The translations under genes were made by a program, and so were the position numbers. The notes under the pieces were generated by a model. That model ran no database searches. It had not been told where the DNA came from and saw only the letters and a list, made by a program, of their open reading frames with translations. From Bacillota bacterium (GTDB lineage: Bacteria > Bacillota > Sulfobacillia > Sulfobacillales > Sulfobacillaceae), in contig JAIMAE010000009.1 in the NCBI GenBank assembly GCA_023512105.1, positions 1-40,257 on the forward strand: a stretch of DNA of 40,257 bases. The letters are read 5' to 3'. Within the stretch, counting starts at the first letter, position 1. Each line of letters starts with the position of its first letter. Below are positions 31,763 through 39,180 of the stretch, piece by piece.

Positions 31763-33004
31763 GTGAGCCGGCGCCTGCTGGACCCGGTGGGCTTTCCCGC
31801 CCGGGTCGGACCCCTGACCTTTTTGCTGCTCGCCTTGCTGTCCCAGACCACCGGGTCGTTGACGCAGCAGGGCACTTCGGTTCTCGGCGTCTTTTTCGCC
31901 CAGCGGTTTCATCTCTCTTTGGCCAGCCTAGGGGCGGTGGTGGCGGCCAACAACCTGGGGATGATGGTGGGGTTTACCTTTACCGGTACCCTGTCCGACC
32001 GTTGGGGCCCGCGCAGGCTCTTGTTGGTCGGCGCAGTGGCGATGGCGGTGGCCACCGGGCTTACCGCCGTGGCCAACTCGCTCGCGGCGCTCTTGGCCGG
32101 ACTGTTTGCGATGGGCGTCAGCCTCTCGGTGGTTCCCTCGGCGGGCAGCAAGGCCGTGTTTGTGGCGTTTCGGGGTCGGCCCCGCGGGGTGGCGATCGGG
32201 GTGCGCCAGACCGGAGTGCCCCTGGGTAGCGCGTTGGCGGCCGCCACCCTGCCCTACACCGTGGAGCGATTTGGGCTCAGCGCCGTGTTTACGCTCTTGG
32301 CCGGGCTGTTGTGGGCGATGGGCTGGGTGTTTGCCCTGCAGATCCTCCCAACCCCCCCAGAGCCGGGGACGCGGGCCGTCGGACCCCAGTCGCCGCGTCA
32401 GCGGATGCGCCGCCTCCTCTGGCCGCTGGCGGTGGCGGCCTTGATGGCCGCCGGCCAATATGACCTTTTGACCTTTACGATTCCCTCCCTGCAGGCGTTG
32501 GGGGTCAACCTGGTGGGGGGTGGGCTGGTGTTGGCGGCGGCCCAGGTGGGCGGGGGATTAGGCCGGATCGTGCTCGGACATCTCAGCGACCGTCGAGGCG
32601 GCTCCCGGGCGTACTACCTGGTCTGGCTGGGGTTGTTGGGCGGGGTGATGGCCGCAGTGGCGGCCTTTTTGCCCTCTCATCCTCCGGCGGCGGTGCTGGC
32701 GGCGCTGTGGTTGTTTTTTGGGCTGGGGGCGGTAGGGTGGAATGCCCTGGTGATCGTCTGGGCGGGCGAGCGGGTCCCTCCGCCTCACGCGGGCTGGGCG
32801 ATGAGTCTGGTGGCCACCGTGGTCTTCATGGGGGCGGTCGTCTATCCCCCGTTGTTTGGTTGGATTGCCGACCGCACGCACGGCTATGCCGCCAGTTGGC
32901 TGCAGTTGGCGAGCTGTCTGGTGCTGGCGGCGGGTTTGGCGCTTTTCGCCTGGCGGCAAGAGGAGCGGCCTGGGAGCCGCGCCTCCTCGGTGCTACACTC
33001 CTAA
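31763..33004 (+). CDS. MFS transporter
   Basis: A 413-residue, 12-helix major facilitator. Loop motif SDRWGPRR follows helix 2. The central VRQTGVPLGSALAA segment is typical of the MFS group around CynX/NimT and of organic-anion permeases; SDRRGGS marks the corresponding loop in the second half. The GTG start has a weak GGGCGAGGCGG site. It precedes a GlcG/HbpS-like gene by 77 bp on the same strand. Substrate is unknown; an organic acid or anion is the best guess from the motif. It is clearly distinct from the Fsr-like MFS 500 bp upstream. Confidence 0.88.
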   Translation: MSRRLLDPVGFPARVGPLTFLLLALLSQTTGSLTQQGTSVLGVFFAQRFHLSLASLGAVVAANNLGMMVGFTFTGTLSDRWGPRRLLLVGAVAMAVATGLTAVANSLAALLAGLFAMGVSLSVVPSAGSKAVFVAFRGRPRGVAIGVRQTGVPLGSALAAATLPYTVERFGLSAVFTLLAGLLWAMGWVFALQILPTPPEPGTRAVGPQSPRQRMRRLLWPLAVAALMAAGQYDLLTFTIPSLQALGVNLVGGGLVLAAAQVGGGLGRIVLGHLSDRRGGSRAYYLVWLGLLGGVMAAVAAFLPSHPPAAVLAALWLFFGLGAVGWNALVIVWAGERVPPPHAGWAMSLVATVVFMGAVVYPPLFGWIADRTHGYAASWLQLASCLVLAAGLALFAWRQEERPGSRASSVLHS

Positions 33005-33081
33005 GCGGAGGGCCCAAGAGGGTTTTCCGGGGTCTGACGGTCGCGAAGGGGTCTTCCAAGAAGAGGGAGGGGAAACATAAC

Positions 33082-33507
33082 GTGGAGTTGACGTTAGCGG
33101 AAGCCGAACGGCTGGCGGATGCCGCTTTGGGGGAAGGGCGCAAGCAGGGGCTTCCGCCCTTGTGCGTGGCGGTGCTTGACGCCGGGGGACACCTTAAGGT
33201 CGTCAAGCGCGAAGATGGGGCCAGCTTCTTTCGCGCGGAGGTCGCCATCGGCAAGGCGTGGGGCGCGCTGGCGATGGGCGAGTCCAGCCGGCATCTCGGG
33301 GAGCGGCTCAAAGACCGCCCCGCCTTTCTCGGCGCCCTGTCGGACTTAGCCCAGGGAAAGATGGTGCCGGTGGCCGGGGGCGTGTTGGCCTGGCGCGGAG
33401 GCGAGTTGGTGGGAGCAGTCGGCATCTCGGGGGCCACCTCAGATCAGGATGAGGCCTGTGCCCTGGCCGGCTTGGCGGCGGCGGGGCTTTCGCCGAGCAA
33501 GGGTTAG
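33082..33507 (+). CDS. GlcG/HbpS-like (DUF336) protein
   Basis: A 141-residue protein of the DUF336 family (GlcG/HbpS/PduO-C fold): LTLAEAERLADAALGEG, PLCVAVLDAGGHLKVVKREDGA, AVAIGKAW-like SIGKAWGAL and GGVLAWRGGELVGAVGISG are the standard blocks. Members bind haem or corrinoids or occur beside glycolate and aromatic catabolic genes; often the role is unknown. No signal peptide is present, so it is cytoplasmic. The GTG at 33082 follows GGGAGGGGAAA; the longer open frame starting at 32707 runs inside the MFS gene and is not real. It may form an operon with the preceding transporter. Confidence 0.88.
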   Translation: MELTLAEAERLADAALGEGRKQGLPPLCVAVLDAGGHLKVVKREDGASFFRAEVAIGKAWGALAMGESSRHLGERLKDRPAFLGALSDLAQGKMVPVAGGVLAWRGGELVGAVGISGATSDQDEACALAGLAAAGLSPSKG

Positions 33508-33557
33508 GCCTGCCGGGGCGAGTCGTTCGCGAGCTTACTGGCGAAAGGGTGATGGGA

Positions 33558-33758
33558 ATGTGGTGGGGATGGCGTCGCGCGCGTCCGCCGTTTTGGGTCT
33601 GGCTGCTGGCGCTGTGGGGATTGGGGCGGTGGATGCGATGGCAGAGCGCCAGCGAGGCCGAACGGCAGGAGTGGCGGTCGCGCCGGCGGACGGTGGAGGA
33701 AAAGCTGCGCAAGACGATTGCCTTGTGGACGGAGACCGACCGGTCTTCCCAGTCGTAA
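33558..33758 (+). CDS. Small Trp-rich membrane protein
   Basis: A 66-residue protein of no recognised family. The first half is unusually Trp-rich (about eight Trp in 28 residues) and forms one membrane-inserting segment (PPFWVWLLALWGLGRWM) between basic residues; the second half is a charged helix (EAERQEWRSRRRTVEEKL). The ATG at 33558 follows AAAGGGTGA; an in-frame GTG at 33549 is possible. The stop lies 6 bp before the AarF-like gene, so the two are probably translated together. A role assisting that membrane kinase is a guess from position. Coding nature is supported by tight packing and amphipathic layout. Confidence 0.6.
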   Translation: MWWGWRRARPPFWVWLLALWGLGRWMRWQSASEAERQEWRSRRRTVEEKLRKTIALWTETDRSSQS

Positions 33759-33764
33759 CCAGCG

Positions 33765-35471
33765 GTGTCTGATCCGGCGACCGGAATCGCTCGGCCGTCA
33801 GCCTTCAGGCGCACCTGGGCGGTTTTCCGCTTGGCCTTTAGCTTCTGGGGGGACGCGCGCGCCTACGCGCGGGCCGCCCGGCTGCCCACGGACCGGCGCG
33901 AGCAGGTGCGCCGGCAGATTTGGCGGCGGGCCGGGGAGCGACTGCGGGATCGGGCCCTTTCCCTAGGCGGGCTTATCATCAAGGTAGGCCAGTTTCTCAG
34001 TGCCCGGGCCGACCTCTTTCCCGCCGAGTTTTTGCGCCCGCTGCAAGCCCTCCAAGACCAAGTGCCTCCGGCTCCCTGGGCGGCGGTGGCCCATCGCCTG
34101 GCTGAGGCCTACGGGCCGGGGTGGGAACAGGCGTTGGGACCGGTCGAGGAACAAGCCTTGGCGGCGGCCTCTCTGGGCCAAGTGCACCGAGGGCGACTGG
34201 CCGCGACCGGAGAGCCGGTGGCCCTGAAGATTCAACGGCCTGGGATCGAGACTCTGGTGGCCGTCGATCTGGGCGCGCTGCGCCGGGTGCTGCGGGTGGT
34301 CGAGCGGGTGGTGCCGGTGGCGCGGCGGCTTGGGGCGATGGCCCTTTTGGCCGAATTCGAGTCCATGGTCTACCGGGAGCTGGACTACCAGCGAGAAGCA
34401 GAAGCCATGGAGGCCTTTGCCCGCCACTACCGAAACCAGCCGGGGTTGTACGTTCCCATGGCCTACCGCGAGTGGACTCGCCGGACGGTTTTGGTCATGG
34501 AGTACGTCGAAGGGGCCCGGTTTACCGACGTCGTGGCCGGACCTTCCCCGGAGACCTTGGCCCGGCGCCTGATCGACCTCTACCTGGACCAGATCTTGGT
34601 TCAGGGGCTGGTGCAGGTCGACCCCCATCCTGGCAATTTCCTGGTCGACGCGACGGGGCGGTTGGTCTTACTCGACTTCGGGATGGTGATGGAGTTCTCC
34701 GCCGCCGAGCGACAGTGGATGACCCGGCTGGTCATGGCCGCGGTGGTGGGTCGGGCCGGAGCGGTAGTGGCCGCCTTAGAGGCGCTGGGGTTTATCCGCC
34801 CGGAGGCGGATCGGGTGTTGTTGCGCCAGGCGTTGAGCTTGCTGCTCCGACAACTCGGACAGGCCCGCCTGGAGCCTGGCCCGGAAACCGAGCGGTTGGC
34901 GGCGGTGGTCCAGGAGTTCGTGTACGAAAAGCCCTTGCAATTCCCGGCGCGCTACCTCTTTTTGGGTCGGGCGCTGGGAATTTTGTTCGGCCTGTTAACC
35001 CGCCTGGCGGCCGACCTCGACTGGGTGGCCGTCCTGCGCGAAGAGGGGTTGCCGCGAGTGGCCCGAGTCCAGGAAGACGGCGCGGGTGGGGCCTGGGAGG
35101 CCTGGGTAGGCGCGTTGCTGGGAGCCATCGGGGGCGAACAAGCCGCCTGGGCCGGGCAGCAATGGGCCCAGGCGCTTGCCGAGACCTGGCGGCGATGGCG
35201 CGAGCTGCCGGGGCGGATTGCAGAGTTGGCCGAACAATGGGAGGGGGGAACGGTGCCGACCCGGCCCCAGTGGTCGCCGCTCCTGCGCCGGCTCGACCGG
35301 TTGGAGCGCCGGCTGGCCCAGCTCAACTGGACCGTGTTGGCCACGCTGTTGGCCGCCGGCGCCTACCTCCACCCGTGGGCGGGGGACGGCCAGCTGGCGT
35401 GGGCGCTCTACGCGCTGGCCGCGCTGGCATTTGTAAAAGGATGGTGGTCGGGAAGGTCTGGGCGGAGCTAG
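33765..35471 (+). CDS. AarF/UbiB (ABC1) family atypical kinase
   Basis: A 568-residue ABC1/UbiB/ADCK protein, a membrane-associated kinase-like ATPase linked to isoprenoid quinone biosynthesis and lipid handling. The family signature KVGQ (73-76, in GLIIKVGQFLSAR), the Ala-rich loop AAASLGQVH, the ATP-binding Lys in VALKIQRPG, the catalytic DPHPGNF and the metal-binding LLDFGM are all intact. The C-terminus has two hydrophobic helices (ATLLAAGAYLHPW and ALYALAALAFVKGW), the usual membrane anchor. The GTG start lacks a clear ribosome site and probably relies on coupling to the small gene just upstream. Its stop overlaps the stop of the convergent MFS gene by 4 bp. Confidence 0.93.
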   Translation: MSDPATGIARPSAFRRTWAVFRLAFSFWGDARAYARAARLPTDRREQVRRQIWRRAGERLRDRALSLGGLIIKVGQFLSARADLFPAEFLRPLQALQDQVPPAPWAAVAHRLAEAYGPGWEQALGPVEEQALAAASLGQVHRGRLAATGEPVALKIQRPGIETLVAVDLGALRRVLRVVERVVPVARRLGAMALLAEFESMVYRELDYQREAEAMEAFARHYRNQPGLYVPMAYREWTRRTVLVMEYVEGARFTDVVAGPSPETLARRLIDLYLDQILVQGLVQVDPHPGNFLVDATGRLVLLDFGMVMEFSAAERQWMTRLVMAAVVGRAGAVVAALEALGFIRPEADRVLLRQALSLLLRQLGQARLEPGPETERLAAVVQEFVYEKPLQFPARYLFLGRALGILFGLLTRLAADLDWVAVLREEGLPRVARVQEDGAGGAWEAWVGALLGAIGGEQAAWAGQQWAQALAETWRRWRELPGRIAELAEQWEGGTVPTRPQWSPLLRRLDRLERRLAQLNWTVLATLLAAGAYLHPWAGDGQLAWALYALAALAFVKGWWSGRSGRS

Positions 35472-36721
35472 GAGGAGGACAGCGACGCCCGGGCCACCAC
35501 CGCGCGGTATACCCAGATGGCGTCCAGACCGAGGACGGCCGCGGTGCTGAAGAAGACCATGGGAATGCCGTAGGCGGCGCTGACAAAGCCGCCGAGGTTG
35601 GGGCCGATCAGGTTGCCGACCATCATCGAGCTGGCGTTGAAGCCGTAGACCCGCCCTAAGAGGGCGGTGGGGGTGTGGCGCCGGATCAAGGCTTGAACCG
35701 ATGGTTGCAAGCCGCCTAGGGCCAGTCCCAGGGCCAGGCGCAGCCCCATCAACTGATAGGCCGAGGTCACGAAGGCCTGTGGGACGTAGAGGCAGGCGGC
35801 GGCCACCAGCGACCACCACAAGACCCGCTCGGCCCCAATCCGGTCGGCCAAGCGCCCAAGACGGGGGGCGGAGATTACATTGCCCACCCCGATGGCGGCA
35901 AAGGTGGCGCCGGCCAGGGTGGCCAGATGCTGCGAGCGGGGATTGAGCAGGTGGACATAGACGGTGACGATCGGCTCGATGCTGAGGTATCCCATCTGGA
36001 TCAGCAGGGTGACCGCAAACAGCGGCAGCACGATTTTCCGCCGCCGAAGTTCCTGTACGAAGGCGCCCAGGCCCATCTCGGCCACCTTGGGGTCGGGGGC
36101 AAACCGTTCGTGCACGAAGAAGATGACCAGCACCGCCGCTCCGACCTCGGCCGCCCCGGTGATGAAAAAGCAGTGGCGAATACCCACCCACTCGGACAGT
36201 ACGCCGCCGATCAGCGGTCCGACCAACGTCCCAGAGACGGCGCCGGTCTGCAAAGTGCCCAAGGCCCGGCCGGCCTCCTGCCGGGGCGTCTGGCTGGCCT
36301 GCAACGCGATCGCGGCCCCGATGAATCCCGAGACGGTGCCCATCAAGGCGCGTAAAATCAAGAGTTGCCACACGTTGTGCACCAAGCCGAGGCTGGCCAT
36401 GATCAGGCCCATCCCCAGCCCGGAGCGGATCAGCATCGGCTTTCGCCCCACGCGGTCGGCCAACTTGCCCCAAATCGGCTGGGCCAAGGCCGACAAAAAG
36501 AACGTCGAGCTGAAGACCACCCCGGACCATCGCTCGACGTCAACCAGGCGGTGGATGCCCAACTGTTCGATGTACAAGGGGAGAAAGGGGATGACCAGAT
36601 TGGTGCCGGCGGCGATGAGAAACTCCCCCACCCACAGCACCACCAGCGTGCGCTGCCAATCGGGCCCGTCCCACCACCGCCGCCACGCCTCCGTCCACTG
36701 CCAAGCCGATGCTCTGTCCAT
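35468..36721 (-). CDS. MFS transporter (multidrug-efflux type)
   Basis: A 417-residue, 12-helix major facilitator resembling the drug:H+ antiporter-1 group. ADRVGRKPML follows helix 2 (motif A), LRALMGTVSGFIGAA lies in helix 4, and GPLIGGVLSEW in helix 5 matches motif C (GxxxGPxxGG) of exporters. ADRIGAERVL repeats the loop in the second half. The open frame extends to 36874, but the sequence before the ATG at 36721 is not membrane-like. A TATAAT lies exactly 6 bases before this ATG, so the transcript may be leaderless. Export of a drug or metabolite is likely; substrate unknown. It is downstream of the luciferase-like monooxygenase gene on the same strand. Confidence 0.9.
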   Translation of the reverse strand: MDRASAWQWTEAWRRWWDGPDWQRTLVVLWVGEFLIAAGTNLVIPFLPLYIEQLGIHRLVDVERWSGVVFSSTFFLSALAQPIWGKLADRVGRKPMLIRSGLGMGLIMASLGLVHNVWQLLILRALMGTVSGFIGAAIALQASQTPRQEAGRALGTLQTGAVSGTLVGPLIGGVLSEWVGIRHCFFITGAAEVGAAVLVIFFVHERFAPDPKVAEMGLGAFVQELRRRKIVLPLFAVTLLIQMGYLSIEPIVTVYVHLLNPRSQHLATLAGATFAAIGVGNVISAPRLGRLADRIGAERVLWWSLVAAACLYVPQAFVTSAYQLMGLRLALGLALGGLQPSVQALIRRHTPTALLGRVYGFNASSMMVGNLIGPNLGGFVSAAYGIPMVFFSTAAVLGLDAIWVYRAVVARASLSSS

Positions 36722-36727
36722 AACCGC

Positions 36728-36733
36728 ATTATA
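36728..36733 (-). promoter_or_regulatory. -10 box giving a possible leaderless MFS transcript
   Basis: TATAAT on the minus strand ends 6 bases before the ATG of the MFS gene, so the expected transcription start is the A of the start codon at 36721. No -35 resembling TTGACA is found at 16-18 bases, and no ribosome site lies at a usable distance from that ATG. Confidence 0.45.
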
Positions 36734-36783
36734 CCGTGCCTGGCTGGAATTCCCACCTCCTGGCCGGGACGGCGGCCAGTCGC

Positions 36784-37848
36784 TCATTGAAAATGCGGCA
36801 TGACCTCCTCCGCAAAGCGCCGCATCACCTGTCGGCGGTCTTCGTGACTGAGCGAGGCGCGCCAAAAGTCGCACAGCAGGTAGCGCATCTCGGTGGCTTC
36901 GGCGTGGGCGGCGATGGTCTCGACCAGGCTCTTGGGGCTTCCGATCAAGGCGATGCCTTCGCGCACCAGGTCGTCGTAACCGAGGCTCTGCCGCAGGCGG
37001 CGATTTTGAAAGGCGAATTCATAGCCGCGTTCGGGTTTGACGTCGTCGCGATCCGGGGCGTCGATCCGGGAAAAGCGCTGCCAAAACTCGCTCATGTGCG
37101 GCTCGGCCAACCGGCGCGCCTCGGCGTCGCTCTCCGCCACGAAGAGGTAGCGCAGGGGAACTAAACCTTCGTGCTCAGGCGGATGGCCGTGGGTCTCCAG
37201 ATAGTAGCTACGGTAGAGCTGCCAACTTTCCGCCATCGCCGAGACCGGTCGGGCCACCTGCATGATGGGGTAGCCGCGCTCGGCGGCCCAGCGCACGGAA
37301 GGAGGGGAGGTGGCCACGCTCCAGATCGGCGGATGGGGAGCGCGATACGGCCTTGGGGTCAGGCGCGCCCCCTTCACCGTCCAAAATTGACCTTCAAAGT
37401 GCACCTCTTCCTGCTGCCAAAGTTGCAGGATCAGGTCGTGGGCCTCGTGGGTCCGCTCCGCGCTCTCTCCCAGGGGGACCTGCCAGGGGTCGAATTCCTT
37501 GCGGCTGATGCCCCGTCCTATCCCCCACAGCAGTCGCCCTTGGCTGAGCTGGTCCAACATCGCACCTTCTTCCGCCAGTCTCAAGGGATGGTGGAGCGGC
37601 AAGACATTGACCGCCAATCCAATGTGAATGCGCCGCGTCGCCGTCGCCGCCGCGGCCGCCATCAAGTTGGGGGAAGGGGTCAAACAAAAGTGCGGGTCGA
37701 AATGGTGTTCGGCAAACCACACCGAATCAAAACCGAGTTCTTCCGCCCAGGCCACCTCTTCCAGAACCTCCCGGTAGGTTTGCGCCACCGAGGAGCTATA
37801 GCGGCCCGGCGCGATGAAGAAGACGCCAAACTGAAGTTTCCGCCTCAC
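36784..37848 (-). CDS. LLM-class flavin-dependent monooxygenase
   Basis: A 354-residue luciferase-like (TIM-barrel) oxidoreductase using reduced FMN or F420. Family features: the opening LQFGVFFIAPGR, AEELGFDSVWFAEHHF with the usual EHH, LAVNVLPLHHPLRLAEE, LSQGRLLWGIGRG and PPIWSVATSP. The insert regions resemble the broad bacterial group that includes alkanal, alkanesulfonate and nitrilotriacetate monooxygenases. The GTG start follows GGAGGCAGCAGG. It is divergent from an SsuA-like binding-protein gene, 243 bp away, an arrangement reminiscent of organosulfur utilisation loci. No flavin reductase is in the window. Substrate remains unproven. Confidence 0.9.
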   Translation of the reverse strand: MRRKLQFGVFFIAPGRYSSSVAQTYREVLEEVAWAEELGFDSVWFAEHHFDPHFCLTPSPNLMAAAAATATRRIHIGLAVNVLPLHHPLRLAEEGAMLDQLSQGRLLWGIGRGISRKEFDPWQVPLGESAERTHEAHDLILQLWQQEEVHFEGQFWTVKGARLTPRPYRAPHPPIWSVATSPPSVRWAAERGYPIMQVARPVSAMAESWQLYRSYYLETHGHPPEHEGLVPLRYLFVAESDAEARRLAEPHMSEFWQRFSRIDAPDRDDVKPERGYEFAFQNRRLRQSLGYDDLVREGIALIGSPKSLVETIAAHAEATEMRYLLCDFWRASLSHEDRRQVMRRFAEEVMPHFQ

Positions 37849-37985
37849 CCTGCTGCCTCCTCCCTTCGGCAGCCGGAGTGGGCCGCCGAGGTTTTCACAC
37901 GTTTAACGGATATCACAATCGCCGTAACAGGGCAAGGGCGCAGGGGCCGATGACGGAGGATTCGCGATAGGGATGGGTGTATTAA

Positions 37986-38016
37986 TTGCCAGAGGGATTG
38001 CGCGATTTGGTATACT
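37986..38016 (+). promoter_or_regulatory. Promoter of the second binding-protein gene
   Basis: TGGTATACT (38008-38016) is an extended -10 element. TTGCCA (37986-37991) lies 19 bases before TATACT, a little long for a -35. The start of transcription would be near 38023, about 70 bases before the ATG. Confidence 0.5.
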
Positions 38017-38091
38017 GGACCCAAGTTCGCCTACCGCAGGACTTTGGCGCCTGCGGCGCCACATCAGCTGATGAAGGGGGACAAGCATTAC

Positions 38092-39174
38092 ATGGGGAGG
38101 CCATGGGGCCCTTACGCGGCGGCGGCCGCAGTGACCGTGGGCATGTTCGCGGGCTGCGGCAGCGCCTCCGCTCCACCGCCGGCCCAGTCGGCCGCGCCGG
38201 CGTCGGCCAGCGCCAAGCCGGCGCACCTGGTGCCGGTCAAACTGGGGTTGGCGGTGAACATCCTCGCCTTTGCGCCGCTGCAGGTGGCGGAGGCCAAAGG
38301 GTTTTTTGCCCAGCACGGGTTGGATGTGCAGGTCGTCAATTTGACCGGTGGCACCACCAGCGCCGAGACGCTCTACAGCGGAGGCGTGCAGTTTGCCGCC
38401 AGCGCGGCCAGTGACGTCATCCACGCCGACCAGACCGGGCTGAACCTGGTTGCCATCGCCAATATCCTGGATGCCAACGACGTGGAGCTGACCGTCTCCA
38501 AGCGACTGGCCGAGCAGGACCACATTAGCCCGGATCAACCGCTCAAACAGCGGCTGGCACCTTTGCAAGGCCAACTGTTTGGGGTCACCAGCATCGGGTC
38601 GATCAGCCAGATCTACACCCAAATGCTGTTTAAGAGTGTAGGCCTCGACGCCAACAGCCTGCGCTTCATCGCCATCGGTTCGGCACCGGCCTTAAACGCC
38701 GCGCTCAAGGGCGGGGAGATCGCCGGCTACCTCCTGGGTCCGCCCTCGGGGGAGATCGCCCAACAAGGCGGGTACGGCGAGGTGATCGTCCCGGTGGCCG
38801 GGGCACCGATCTTCGGCAAGCAGGCCTTCAGCGACATCTTTACCACCCACCAATACGCCTCTGCGCATCCGGAGGTGGTGCGGGCGATGGCCGCGTCGAT
38901 AGCCGAGGCCAATCGCTTCATCATCGACCATCCCGACCAAGCCGCCCAGATCGTCTCCAAGACCTTTAAGGTGCCCTTGCCGCTGTTGGTAGAAGGGTTG
39001 AAAGAGGAGCCGTTCGTCGCTGACGCCCGCTTTACTCAGGCCGGCTGGGAAGCCGCCGAAAAGGTCCTCCTCCAGGGCGGGTTGCTCCACGGCACCCTGC
39101 CGTCCACCCAAGAGGGGGTGATGTGGACCAACCAATACCTGCCCAATCCCAGCGGGCCCAGGGGCGGACCGTAA
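38092..39174 (+). CDS. NMT1/SsuA-like ABC transporter substrate-binding lipoprotein (2)
   Basis: A 360-residue lipoprotein whose signal peptide ends at lipobox MFAGC (Cys22), followed by a Ser/Ala/Pro linker. The body is an NMT1/SsuA-type binding fold: LAVNILAFAPLQVAEAKGFFAQHGLDVQVV, read in order, then NLTGGTTSAETLYSGGVQFAASAAS near the N-lobe and HPEVVRAMAASIAEANRFI in the C-lobe. It is the same length as the binding protein at 22.9-24.0 kb and shares the layout but diverges in sequence. The ATG at 38092 follows GAAGGGGGAC; an in-frame ATG at 38071 is less well placed. No permease or ATPase is adjacent. It is divergent from the LLM monooxygenase and converges with the molybdoenzyme gene, 6 bp away. 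Confidence 0.9.
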   Translation: MGRPWGPYAAAAAVTVGMFAGCGSASAPPPAQSAAPASASAKPAHLVPVKLGLAVNILAFAPLQVAEAKGFFAQHGLDVQVVNLTGGTTSAETLYSGGVQFAASAASDVIHADQTGLNLVAIANILDANDVELTVSKRLAEQDHISPDQPLKQRLAPLQGQLFGVTSIGSISQIYTQMLFKSVGLDANSLRFIAIGSAPALNAALKGGEIAGYLLGPPSGEIAQQGGYGEVIVPVAGAPIFGKQAFSDIFTTHQYASAHPEVVRAMAASIAEANRFIIDHPDQAAQIVSKTFKVPLPLLVEGLKEEPFVADARFTQAGWEAAEKVLLQGGLLHGTLPSTQEGVMWTNQYLPNPSGPRGGP

Positions 39175-39180
39175 TCGGGG

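Noticed and set aside
34995-36530. 511-residue minus-strand open frame across the AarF and MFS genes
   Set aside because: It overlaps two well-supported genes in another frame, is low-complexity Arg/Pro/Gly sequence and has no ribosome site or family motif.
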